The position numbers and the translations under genes were made by a program. Below, one piece after another: positions 34,662 through 42,928 of a DNA stretch of 64,000 nt (position 1 is its first letter; each line of letters opens with the position of its first letter). The stretch comes from Stutzerimonas stutzeri TS44. Lineage in GTDB: Bacteria > Pseudomonadota > Gammaproteobacteria > Pseudomonadales > Pseudomonadaceae. The DNA is taken from NCBI GenBank assembly GCA_000263395.1, contig AJXE01000007.1, positions 79,344 to 143,343 of the forward strand, in the 5' to 3' direction. Below the pieces are notes generated by a model that worked only from the letters and a program-made list of their open reading frames with translations, ran no database searches and was not told the DNA's origin.

Positions 34662-36146
34662 ATGGTTCCCGTAATAGCTCTGGTGGGGCGTCCGAACGTC
34701 GGCAAATCCACCCTGTTCAACCGGCTCACCAAGAGCCGCGACGCCATCGTCGCCGAATACGCCGGCCTGACCCGTGATCGCCAGTATGGCGAGGCCAAAT
34801 GGCAGGGGCGCACCTACATCGTGATCGACACCGGCGGGATTTCCGGTGACGAGGAAGGCATTGACGCGAAAATGGCCGAACAGTCGCTGCAGGCGATCGA
34901 GGAGGCCGATGCGGTGCTGTTCATGGTCGACTCGCGCGCGGGGCTGACTGCGGCCGACCAGATGATCGCCGAGCACCTGCGCAAGCGGAACAAGCGCAGC
35001 TTCCTGGTGGCGAACAAGGTTGACACCGTCGACCCGGATCTCGCCCGTGCCGAGTTCAGCCCGCTGGGGCTGGGCGATGCGCTGCCGATCGCGGCGGCGC
35101 ACGGTCGCGGCATCAGTCACATGCTGGACGCGGCGTTGGGTATCTTTCCCAAGGACAACGCCGAAGAGGGCGAGGCGGTCGAAGGCGAGGTGGCCGAGGA
35201 GGTTGCGCAGGGGCAGGAAGCCAAGCGCATCCCCGGACCCAGCGAGAAGGATGGCATCAAGATCGCCATCATCGGCCGGCCTAACGTCGGCAAGTCGACG
35301 CTGGTCAACCGCATGCTCGGCGAAGAGCGGGTCATCGTCTACGACCAGGCCGGCACCACGCGCGACAGCATCTACATTCCGTTCGAGCGCGATGACGAGA
35401 AGTACACGCTGATCGACACCGCCGGCGTGCGCCGGCGCGGCAAGATCTTCGAGGCGGTGGAGAAGTTTTCCGTAGTCAAGACGCTGCAGGCGATTCAGGA
35501 CGCCAACGTGGTGATCTTCGTCATGGATGCCCGCGAGGGTGTCGTCGAGCACGACCTCAACCTGCTCGGCTTCGTGCTGGAAACCGGCCGTGCGCTGGTC
35601 ATCGCGCTGAACAAGTGGGATGGCATGGAGCAGGGCGAGAAGGACTACGTGAAGACCGAGCTGGAGCGCCGGCTGTTCTTCGTCGACTTCGCCGATATCC
35701 ATTTCATCTCGGCCAAGCATGGTACCGGGGTCGGGCACCTGTACAAGTCGGTGCAGGCGTCGTTCACCTCCGCGGTCACCCGCTGGCCGACCAGCCGTCT
35801 GACGCAGATCCTCGAGGACGCGGTGCGCGAGCACCAGCCGCCGATGGTCGCCGGGCGCCGCATCAAGCTGCGCTATGCGCACCTGGGCGGCGCCAACCCG
35901 CCGCTGATCGTGATCCACGGCAATCAGGTCGATGCGGTGCCGAAATCCTACTCGCGCTATCTGGAGAACACCTACCGCCGCGTCCTGAAGCTGGTCGGCA
36001 CGCCGATCCGCATCGAGTACAAGGGCGGCGAGAACCCGTACGAGGGCAAGAAGAACACCCTCACCGATCGCCAGGTCAACAAGAAACGCCGCTTGATGAG
36101 CCATCACAAGAAGGCCGAGAAGAAGCGTCGCGACAAGAAGCGCTAG
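34662..36146 (+). CDS. der: Ribosome-assembly GTPase Der (EngA)
   Basis: Double GTPase for 50S subunit maturation. 494 residues: two G domains, each with [13 protein letters not shown] or DTAG switch and NKVD / NKWD specificity motifs, then a KH-like domain and a lysine/arginine-rich tail. The linker between G domains is acidic ([14 protein letters not shown]). ATG at 34662 (MVPVIALVG) with GGAG upstream, preferred to 34650. Confidence 0.97.
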   Translation: MVPVIALVGRPNVGKSTLFNRLTKSRDAIVAEYAGLTRDRQYGEAKWQGRTYIVIDTGGISGDEEGIDAKMAEQSLQAIEEADAVLFMVDSRAGLTAADQMIAEHLRKRNKRSFLVANKVDTVDPDLARAEFSPLGLGDALPIAAAHGRGISHMLDAALGIFPKDNAEEGEAVEGEVAEEVAQGQEAKRIPGPSEKDGIKIAIIGRPNVGKSTLVNRMLGEERVIVYDQAGTTRDSIYIPFERDDEKYTLIDTAGVRRRGKIFEAVEKFSVVKTLQAIQDANVVIFVMDAREGVVEHDLNLLGFVLETGRALVIALNKWDGMEQGEKDYVKTELERRLFFVDFADIHFISAKHGTGVGHLYKSVQASFTSAVTRWPTSRLTQILEDAVREHQPPMVAGRRIKLRYAHLGGANPPLIVIHGNQVDAVPKSYSRYLENTYRRVLKLVGTPIRIEYKGGENPYEGKKNTLTDRQVNKKRRLMSHHKKAEKKRRDKKR

Positions 36147-36240
36147 CGGCGAGCGCCGGGGGCAGAAGGCTGGACGGACCGGGCGGCGGCGTGCATGCTC
36201 GGTTTCAATCCAAGCCCCGAGCCCCTGGCGTTTCGTATCG

Positions 36241-37389
36241 ATGATTACCAGCAAACTGCCCAACGTCGGCACCACCATCTTCACCACCATGTCGCAGCTG
36301 GCGGCCGAAACCGGGGCGCTCAATCTGTCGCAGGGTTTTCCGGATTTCGATGGCCCGCAGGCACTGCGCGAAGCGCTGGCGCGGCACGTCATGGCCGGAC
36401 ACAACCAGTACGCACCAATGACCGGCCTGCCAGCCTTGCGCGAGCAGGTGGCGGCCAAGGTACGGTCGCTCTACGGTCGAAACGCCTGTGCCGAGCGCGA
36501 GATCACCATCAGTCCCGGTGCCACCCAGGCGATCTTCTGCGCGATTCAGGCGGTGGTTCGTCCGGGCGACGAAGTCATCGTGTTCGATCCCTGCTACGAC
36601 AGCTACGAGCCGGCCGTGCAGCTGGCCGGCGGTGTGTGCATCCACCAGGCGCTGACCCTGCCGGACTTCCGGATCGACTGGCAGCGCCTGGCCGATGCGC
36701 TCACGCCGCGCACCCGGATGATCGTGCTGAATACCCCGCACAATCCCAGCGGTGCGCTGATCGAAAGCAGCGAACTGGATCGCCTCGCCGAGCTGATCCG
36801 CGGGCGTGACATCTATCTGCTCAGCGATGAGGTCTACGAGCATCTGGTGTTCGATGGTCGTGAGCACGCCAGCGTGTTGCGCCATGATGAGCTATACCAG
36901 CGGGCCTTTGTTGTGAGCTCGTTCGGCAAGACCTATCACGTCACCGGCTGGAAGACCGGCTATGTAGTGGCACCGCCGGCGCTGACGGACGAGCTGCGCA
37001 AAGTGCATCAGTACGTCAGTTTCACCGCAGTGACGCCGTTGCAGTGGGCGCTGGCCGATTTCATGGCCGGGCATCCCGAGCACGTCGTCGAGCTGCCGGG
37101 GTTCTACCAGGCCAAGCGCGATCTGTTCTGCGACCTGCTGGCTGGCTCGCGCCTGCGTTTCGAGCGGGCCGCGGGGACCTACTTCCAGTTGGTCGACTAT
37201 TCGGCCATTCGCCCGGATCTCGACGATGTGGCGATGGCCCAGTGGCTGACCCGCGAGCACGGGGTGGCCAGCATCCCGATTTCGGTGTTCTATCAGCGGC
37301 CGCCGCAGGATCTGCGGCTGGTGCGCTTCTGCTTTGCCAAACGAGAGGAGACGCTGCGTCAGGCGGCGGAACGACTATGCGCGATCTGA
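36241..37389 (+). CDS. PLP-dependent aminotransferase, YbdL/methionine aminotransferase type
   Basis: Class I/II aminotransferase; relatives (YbdL, kynurenine/glutamine transaminase-like) use methionine or glutamine. 382 residues with the PLP lysine in SSFGKTYHVTGWKTGY, NTPHNPSG and the substrate-arginine region LVRFCFAKREET. It overlaps an omega-amidase gene by 13 bases. Known biochemistry pairs glutamine transaminase K-type enzymes with omega-amidase in methionine salvage. The role here is inferred from that pairing. Confidence 0.85.
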   Translation: MITSKLPNVGTTIFTTMSQLAAETGALNLSQGFPDFDGPQALREALARHVMAGHNQYAPMTGLPALREQVAAKVRSLYGRNACAEREITISPGATQAIFCAIQAVVRPGDEVIVFDPCYDSYEPAVQLAGGVCIHQALTLPDFRIDWQRLADALTPRTRMIVLNTPHNPSGALIESSELDRLAELIRGRDIYLLSDEVYEHLVFDGREHASVLRHDELYQRAFVVSSFGKTYHVTGWKTGYVVAPPALTDELRKVHQYVSFTAVTPLQWALADFMAGHPEHVVELPGFYQAKRDLFCDLLAGSRLRFERAAGTYFQLVDYSAIRPDLDDVAMAQWLTREHGVASIPISVFYQRPPQDLRLVRFCFAKREETLRQAAERLCAI

Positions 37390-38171
37390 ACAACCTGCCC
37401 GATCTCGAACTGGCCCTGGTCCAGACCCCGCTGGTCTGGCAGGACGCGCCGGCCAACCGTGAGCGCTTCACCGCCATGCTGGAACAGGCCCGCGGCGCCG
37501 ATCTGGTCATCCTGCCGGAAATGTTCACCACCGGCTTCTCGATGGAGGCGGCGGCGCTGGCCGAGCCGGAGGAGGGACCGAGCTACGCGTGGCTGCGTGA
37601 GCAGGCGATACGGCTCGATGCGGTGGTGACCGGCAGCCTGATCGTCGAGGCTGCCGATGGCAGCCATCGCAACCGGCTGCTCTGGGCGCGTCCCGATGGC
37701 CAGATACTGCATTACGACAAGCGCCATCTGTTCCGCATGGCCGGCGAGCATCGGCATTACACGCCAGGGACCCAGCAGGTGGTGTTCGAGCTGAACGGCT
37801 GGCGGGTGCGTCCGCTGATCTGTTACGACCTGCGCTTCCCGGTCTGGAGCCGCGACCCGCACGGTACCGACCTGCTGCTGTACACCGCCAACTGGCCGGC
37901 TGCCCGCCGCGATGCGTGGAACCGTCTGCTGCCGGCGCGGGCGATCGAGAATCTGTGTTTCGTCGCTGCGGTCAACCGTATCGGCGAGGATGGCAAGGGA
38001 CACGCCTACAGCGGCGACAGCCAGGTACTGGATTTCAAGGGCGATGTCCTCCTCGATGCCGGCGAGCGCGACGGCGTTCTGCGCTGCACGTTGCGCGCGC
38101 GTGATCTGGCAGCGTTCCGTGAGCGCTTCCCGGCCTATCACGACGGCGACGCCTTCGAACTGCAGCTCTGA
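37377..38171 (+). CDS. Omega-amidase (nitrilase superfamily, YafV-like)
   Basis: Carbon-nitrogen hydrolase; the family hydrolyses 2-oxoglutaramate or 2-oxosuccinamate. 264 residues with the catalytic Glu-Lys-Cys triad: LPEMFTTGF, HYDKRHLFRMAGEH and LICYDLRFPVWSR. The ATG at 37377 lies inside the aminotransferase gene in another frame, so the pair is translationally coupled. This supports the transaminase/amidase pathway: the amidase makes glutamine transamination irreversible. Confidence 0.88.
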   Translation: MRDLNNLPDLELALVQTPLVWQDAPANRERFTAMLEQARGADLVILPEMFTTGFSMEAAALAEPEEGPSYAWLREQAIRLDAVVTGSLIVEAADGSHRNRLLWARPDGQILHYDKRHLFRMAGEHRHYTPGTQQVVFELNGWRVRPLICYDLRFPVWSRDPHGTDLLLYTANWPAARRDAWNRLLPARAIENLCFVAAVNRIGEDGKGHAYSGDSQVLDFKGDVLLDAGERDGVLRCTLRARDLAAFRERFPAYHDGDAFELQL

Positions 38172-38183
38172 GAGGCTGCGTGT

Positions 38184-38774
38184 CTAGCGCACCTCGCGCA
38201 GCAGGTAGGCCTGTTTGTGTCCGCGCCGTTCGTAGTCATGCATCGCCTGTTCAGCTACGCGGTAATCGCTGAAACGGTGCATTTCCACTTCGTTGCCGTT
38301 GTCATCGATCCGGTAGAGCGCCCAACAGGGGGCTGGTTCCGGCCCGGCGAGCGTATGTCCGGTGGCTGCGTGCGAGGTGCCGGTGTGTTCGGCGTCCGGC
38401 AATACGTCGCGCGCGTGGCGTCGGTAATGCCAGACCCACAGGTAGATCAGCAGATTGATGATCAGCACCACGCCGGCCAGCACGTATTGCACCGGCAGCG
38501 TCAGCCAGTCGGGATAAAGCAGCGGCAGCACGTAGTGTTCGATGAATCCTTCGCTGTAGCCCGTCTCGCCGGCCAGCTGGCGTAGCGTCTGTTCCCAGTG
38601 GGTGAGCGGGCAACCGCGGTCGGCCAGCTCGACGTAGATCGCCCAACCCATCGCCAGCAGGTGAATCGGCAACCACCCGCGCCAGCGTGCCACCAGCAGC
38701 CCGCCGAACAGGGCGAACAGCACGAACCCCAGGTGCAGCACCAGCAGTGCGTCGGCGCCGAGACTATAGGGCAT
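38184..38774 (-). CDS. DUF2784 membrane protein
   Basis: 196-residue inner-membrane protein. N-terminal hydrophobic part with LLVLHLGFVLFALFGGLLV, then CPLTHWEQTLR and EGFIEHYVLPLLYP, the pattern of the DUF2784 family. The last ~75 residues are soluble (APCWALYRIDDNGNEVEMH, RVAEQAMHDYERRG) and look like an added small domain. ATG at 38774; the frame start at 38966 is in the neighbouring gene. It begins 5 bases after the YjdF-like gene and is cotranscribed. Function unknown. Confidence 0.75.
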   Translation of the reverse strand: MPYSLGADALLVLHLGFVLFALFGGLLVARWRGWLPIHLLAMGWAIYVELADRGCPLTHWEQTLRQLAGETGYSEGFIEHYVLPLLYPDWLTLPVQYVLAGVVLIINLLIYLWVWHYRRHARDVLPDAEHTGTSHAATGHTLAGPEPAPCWALYRIDDNGNEVEMHRFSDYRVAEQAMHDYERRGHKQAYLLREVR

Positions 38775-38779
38775 GGCGA

Positions 38780-39409
38780 TCAACCCCCGGGTTTGATATG
38801 CGTCTCGAGCGTGGTGATCTGCCGATCCTGCAAGCGATCGAGGCCAAGCAGCACCGCGCTGGCGCCAAGCAGGGCGAGCAGCATGTCCGATTGCGTGTCC
38901 CAGGGATCGCCCTGGGTGCCGAGGAAATCGATGGCGCCACCACCGGCGAGCAGCGCGACCCACCATTCGATCAGCTCGTAGAACGCACTGATCGCCAGCG
39001 CCACGCAGATCGCCAGGAAGTTGAGCATCGCCCCGCGCGGCAAATAGCGCCGCCGCAGCAGGATCTCCCGCGCCACCAGCATCGGCACCAGCCCCTGCAT
39101 GAAATGGCCGAGTTTGTCGTAGGGGTTGCGCTGCAGGTCGAACAGCTCCTGGACCCAGAAGCCCAGCGGAACCCGAGCGTAGGTGTAGGCGCCGCCGAGG
39201 ATCAGCACCAGCGCATGGAAGGCGATCAGGACGTAGAGCAGGCGAGTGAGCGGGAAGCGGCGATGGGTCGCCAGCAGCACGGGGGCGGCGAGCAGTACCG
39301 GGCTGACTTCCAGCAGCCAGGTCGCCCGGTCATGGGGCTGGATGCCGGACAGGATCAGCGCCAGCAGCACGATCAGGCCGAGGGTGGCGTAAAGGGTGTT
39401 GTTCTGCAT
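38780..39409 (-). CDS. DUF2238 (YjdF family) membrane protein
   Basis: 209-residue protein with about six hydrophobic segments and the family core RNPYDKLGHFMQGL, AFYELIEWWVALL and GDPWDTQSDMLLALLG. Members of this family are conserved inner-membrane proteins of unknown function. Followed closely by the DUF2784 gene; about 70 bases after endonuclease I. Confidence 0.85.
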   Translation of the reverse strand: MQNNTLYATLGLIVLLALILSGIQPHDRATWLLEVSPVLLAAPVLLATHRRFPLTRLLYVLIAFHALVLILGGAYTYARVPLGFWVQELFDLQRNPYDKLGHFMQGLVPMLVAREILLRRRYLPRGAMLNFLAICVALAISAFYELIEWWVALLAGGGAIDFLGTQGDPWDTQSDMLLALLGASAVLLGLDRLQDRQITTLETHIKPGG

Positions 39410-39481
39410 GCCGTCCTGCCGGTGGTGTCGATACCCACAGCATGCCGCTGCCGATGAATGGCGACAAGGTATCCGGCCGGC

Positions 39482-40189
39482 TCAGCGGCCGGCGAAGTCG
39501 CCGCTGCAACGCTGCAGGTTGACGGTCCCGACATGGTGGTTGGCATTGCCCTGCACGCAGGCCACGCGCCGGTTGCGCCAGCGCTCCCACTCGCTGACCG
39601 GGTAGCGGCGGTTCCACAGCTCGTAGAGCCGCCTGTCCTGGCGGGACAGGCGCAGCTGGTAGCGCTCGCTCATGTACAGGTAGGTGCGGGCGATGGCGCC
39701 GCGGCTGTGCTCGGGCGGCATCGCCGTGCGCTGCTTGAAGTCCACCACCATCGGGCAGGCGCCGTACTGGCCGGGCCGCTTGGGGAGCATGCCGAAGCCG
39801 AAATTGCTGCGATCGCCGTTGACCTCGCCGACCACCGGCACCAGGTTGTGCAGGTCGGCCTCGGCGCGGCTGAATAGCGGGTCGTTGGCGGTGCAATGTT
39901 TGCGTCCGCCCTGTTGCCAGCAGCGCCTTTGATGGCCGATCACCCAGGCCGGAACGATGTGTTCCCATTCCACGCGAGCCGCGCGCCGTGGCTGTTTGCG
40001 CGGCACATAGCCGCAACTGGCCAGGTCGATACGATTGCCCTGGAAGCGGCAGCCGCAGTAGAAGTCCACCGGGCGCTCGGCGTGGATGCGCCAGGCGATT
40101 TTCTTCGCCTCGCGAAAGGTGCGCGGTGCCTCGGCATGGGCGGCGACGGCACAGAAGACAAGGAGCAGCAGAAGACTGAAACGGCGCAT
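39482..40189 (-). CDS. endA: Periplasmic endonuclease I
   Basis: Periplasmic or secreted non-specific DNase. 235 residues from the ATG at 40189: signal peptide (MRRFSLLLLLVFCAVAAHA), then the catalytic beta-beta-alpha metal motif VEWEHIVPAW (His general base), DLHNLVPVVGEVNGDRSN and several cysteine pairs. The longer start at 40207 would put charge before the signal peptide and is less likely. It may matter for DNA uptake, because P. stutzeri strains are naturally transformable; this is inference. Confidence 0.9.
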   Translation of the reverse strand: MRRFSLLLLLVFCAVAAHAEAPRTFREAKKIAWRIHAERPVDFYCGCRFQGNRIDLASCGYVPRKQPRRAARVEWEHIVPAWVIGHQRRCWQQGGRKHCTANDPLFSRAEADLHNLVPVVGEVNGDRSNFGFGMLPKRPGQYGACPMVVDFKQRTAMPPEHSRGAIARTYLYMSERYQLRLSRQDRRLYELWNRRYPVSEWERWRNRRVACVQGNANHHVGTVNLQRCSGDFAGR

Positions 40190-40347
40190 GGCATTCTCGA
40201 CAAGCAAACGAGTAACGCATCCATGCGGCGCGGCATATTAGCCCTCCGATCAAACTAAAAGATCATTAAAAACAAAAGGTTGTGAGTTTTTTAGATGAAC
40301 GGCAGCGGCCCTGCTTTCGTGCGGAAAGCGGGGCGGGCGTTGTTCGC
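40190..40347. other. AT-rich spacer upstream of endonuclease I
   Basis: Part of the 310-base stretch between endA and leuA. 40250-40295 is AT-rich and could hold the endA promoter. No gene seen. Confidence 0.4.
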
Positions 40348-40437
40348 TCAGGCGGCGCCGAGCGCGGTCATGTCGATCACGAAGCGGTACTTCACGTCGC
40401 GCTTGAGCTGGCTGACGAAGGCGTCGGGGGACGAGGT
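40348..40437 (-). pseudogene. 3' remnant of a zinc-dependent alcohol dehydrogenase gene
   Basis: The minus strand encodes DAFVSQLKRDVKYRFVIDM followed by TALGAA and a stop. This closely resembles the C-terminus of YahK/AdhA-type NADP-dependent alcohol dehydrogenases, which end in a VKYRFVIDM-like motif. Nothing upstream continues the gene: the similarity stops at the leuA terminator. It is a relic of about 30 codons without start or catalytic parts. Recognition is from memory of the family. Confidence 0.6.
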
Positions 40438-40453
40438 TGTGCGGCGCGGAGAT

Positions 40454-40480
40454 AAAAAAAGGGATGCCTTGGCATCCCTT
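40454..40480 (-). terminator. Rho-independent terminator of leuA
   Basis: On the minus strand GGGATGCC-AA-GGCATCCC is followed by seven T residues, 20 bases after the leuA stop. Confidence 0.9.
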
Positions 40481-40499
40481 GTGATCGTGCAGTTTGACT

Positions 40500-42170
40500 T
40501 CAGGCCGCCTTGGTCTCGGCTTCGCGCAATGCACGGTTGAGGGCGCTGAACAGCGCGCGGATGCTCGCCGTGGTGATGTTCTCGTCGACACCGATGCCGT
40601 GCAGCGGGCGCTCGCCATCCAGACGCACCTCGATGTAGGCCGCGGCCCTGGCGTTGCTGCCGGCGCCGATGGCGTGCTCGTGGTAGTCCATGATCTCCAG
40701 CTTGACCGGCAACGCCGCCGCCAGCGCTTCCAGCGGACCCTTGCCGATGCCGCGCCAGTGCACGGTCTCGCCATCGGCTGCCACTTCCACGTCCACGGCG
40801 CTGGTGCCGTTCTCTTCCTGCAGGCGATGGCTCTTGAGCGCGTACGGTGCGGTCGCCTGCAAATACTCGGCTTCCAGCAGCGCGTAGATCTGCCTGGCGC
40901 TCATTTCCAGGCCCAGGCGATCGGTCTCCTTCTGCACCACCTGACTGAACTCGATCTGCATGCGCCGCGGCAGGCTGATGCCGTATTCCTGCTCGAGCAG
41001 GAAGGTGATGCCGCCCTTGCCGGACTGGCTGTTGACGCGGATCACCGCCTCGTAGCTGCGACCGATATCGGCCGGGTCGATGGGCAGGTACGGCACTTCC
41101 CAGATGCCGTTCGGGTCCTGCTGCGAGAAGCCCTTGCGGATCGCGTCCTGGTGCGAGCCGGAGAAGGCAGTGTGCACCAGATCGCCGACGTAGGGGTGGC
41201 GCGGGTGGACCGGCAGCTGGTTGCATTCCTCGACCACCTTGCGCACGGCATCGATGTCGGAGAAATCCAGCTCGGGATCGACGCCCTGGGTGTAGAGGTT
41301 CAGCGCCACGGTGACCAGGTCGACGTTGCCGGTGCGCTCGCCGTTGCCGAACAGGCAGCCCTCGACGCGGTCGGCGCCGGCCATCAGGCCCAGCTCGGTG
41401 GCGGCCACGCCGGTGCCGCGGTCGTTGTGGGTGTGCAGGCTGACCAGCACGCTGTCGCGGCGGTCGATGTGGCGGCAGAAGTGCTCGATCTGGTCGGCGT
41501 AGATGTTCGGCGTGGCCGCCTCGACCGTGGCCGGCAGGTTGAGGATCAGCTTGTTCGCCGGGGTCGGCTGGAACACCTCGACCACGGCGTTGCACACCTC
41601 GACGGCGAACTCCGGCTCGGTGGAGCTGAAGATCTCCGGCGAATACTCGAAGCGCCAGGCGGTCTCGGGGTTCTGTTCGGCGAGGCGCTTGATGATCCGG
41701 CCGGCATTCACGGCGATCTGGATCACCCCGGCCTTGTCCTGATTGAAGACGATGCGGCGGAAACTCGGCGCGGTGGCGTTGTAGTAATGAACGATCGCCT
41801 GCTTGGCACCCTTGAGCGACTCGAAGGTGCGGGTGATCAGGTCCTCACGGGCCTGGGTCAGCACCTGGATGGTGACGTCGTCGGGGATATGCCCGCCCTC
41901 GATCAGTTCGCGCACGAAGTCGAAATCGGTTTGCGAAGCGGAGGGGAAGCCCACCTCGATTTCCTTGAGGCCTACCGCGACCAGCGTCTTGAAGAAACGC
42001 ATCTTCTTCGCCGCATCCATCGGCTCGATCAGCGACTGGTTGCCATCGCGCAGGTCTGAACTCAGCCAGATCGGTGCCTGGGTGATCGACTTCGACGGCC
42101 AGGTGCGGTCCGGCATGGCGAGGGTCGGAAAGGCGCGATATTTCGTCGATGGGTTCTTGAGCATGGTCAT
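40500..42170 (-). CDS. leuA: 2-isopropylmalate synthase
   Basis: First committed enzyme of leucine synthesis, condensing acetyl-CoA with 2-ketoisovalerate. 556 residues, the longer LeuA type 2. Catalytic barrel with [11 protein letters not shown] and the metal site [10 protein letters not shown], and a C-terminal regulatory domain for leucine feedback (residues ~430-556, [12 protein letters not shown]). ATG at 42170. Single gene with its own terminator. A short upstream frame (MNDCGGR) has no leucine codons, so a classical attenuator was not found. Confidence 0.97.
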   Translation of the reverse strand: MTMLKNPSTKYRAFPTLAMPDRTWPSKSITQAPIWLSSDLRDGNQSLIEPMDAAKKMRFFKTLVAVGLKEIEVGFPSASQTDFDFVRELIEGGHIPDDVTIQVLTQAREDLITRTFESLKGAKQAIVHYYNATAPSFRRIVFNQDKAGVIQIAVNAGRIIKRLAEQNPETAWRFEYSPEIFSSTEPEFAVEVCNAVVEVFQPTPANKLILNLPATVEAATPNIYADQIEHFCRHIDRRDSVLVSLHTHNDRGTGVAATELGLMAGADRVEGCLFGNGERTGNVDLVTVALNLYTQGVDPELDFSDIDAVRKVVEECNQLPVHPRHPYVGDLVHTAFSGSHQDAIRKGFSQQDPNGIWEVPYLPIDPADIGRSYEAVIRVNSQSGKGGITFLLEQEYGISLPRRMQIEFSQVVQKETDRLGLEMSARQIYALLEAEYLQATAPYALKSHRLQEENGTSAVDVEVAADGETVHWRGIGKGPLEALAAALPVKLEIMDYHEHAIGAGSNARAAAYIEVRLDGERPLHGIGVDENITTASIRALFSALNRALREAETKAA

Positions 42171-42466
42171 GGCGTTTCCCTGTTGTTGGCGCGGGCGGGG
42201 AGTCGGTTCACCTGCCGCCGCAGTCGTTCATGGGACGAACGTTATGATTTTGTTCGAGTGAATTGCAATAACACTTTGTAAAATGGCAGAAACAACCAAT
42301 ATTTCACATGAATAGCTATTGGATTCCATTTTCTATGAAAATATCTCGATCTGCTTGCTATGTGATTCTGCGGCGCCATGCCGCACCACTACGGTGCGAT
42401 GACATGCGATCATCCCGCCGCACCCGCTCTGGGTGATGTAAGAGCTGTTCGACCAAGGATTCGCCG
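42171..42466. other. Intergenic region between leuA and the copper pair
   Basis: AT-rich around 42240-42350, where both divergent promoters are expected. No gene and no regulator site that I can name. Confidence 0.5.
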
Positions 42467-42874
42467 GTGACGCGCAAAGGGTTTTCGACATTGAGTATCT
42501 GGCTTGGCCTGTTCGCCATGCTGATGATTCATGTCGGCCCGTTGTACTCCGCGCTCCAGTTGTCGCCGCCGGTACCGGCGGTCATGGGCGAGCATCAGCA
42601 TGCGGCGCATCAGCACGCCGAGGAGGGGGCGCCGGCCAAAACGGTCGCGCACCACCGCGCGCCGGCTGACGACGGCCCGGCCTGGCTGACGGCCTTGGAG
42701 CTGTGCGGCTACTGCGAGTTGCTCACGCTCAATCCGCCGCTGACCCTGTCCGTCGACCTGGCGCTGCCACTGCATCGCCCTGCCTATTTCCACGCCCTGC
42801 CGCAGACGCCGCTGCTGTCTGCCGTGCGCCGCAGCAGCGGCCATCCGCGCGCCCCGCCATATCTGCAGAGTTGA
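42467..42874 (+). CDS. DUF2946 protein, probably copper-linked
   Basis: 135-residue protein with an N-terminal signal or membrane segment (IWLGLFAMLMIHVGPLYSAL), a histidine-rich stretch (GEHQHAAHQHAEEG, then AHHRAP) and CGYCELL. These are features of the DUF2946 family, often found beside copper receptors. Histidine and CxxC suggest metal binding (inference). GTG start at 42467. OprC follows 54 bases downstream. Confidence 0.78.
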   Translation: MTRKGFSTLSIWLGLFAMLMIHVGPLYSALQLSPPVPAVMGEHQHAAHQHAEEGAPAKTVAHHRAPADDGPAWLTALELCGYCELLTLNPPLTLSVDLALPLHRPAYFHALPQTPLLSAVRRSSGHPRAPPYLQS

Positions 42875-42928
42875 ATTTTCAAGGCCGCTAACGCGCGGCT
42901 ATTCAAAAATGCAGATGTGGAAAGAACT

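Noticed and set aside
42200..42235. Possible leader peptide MNDCGGR before leuA
   Set aside because: No leucine codons and no terminator/antiterminator pair seen, so it does not support attenuation.
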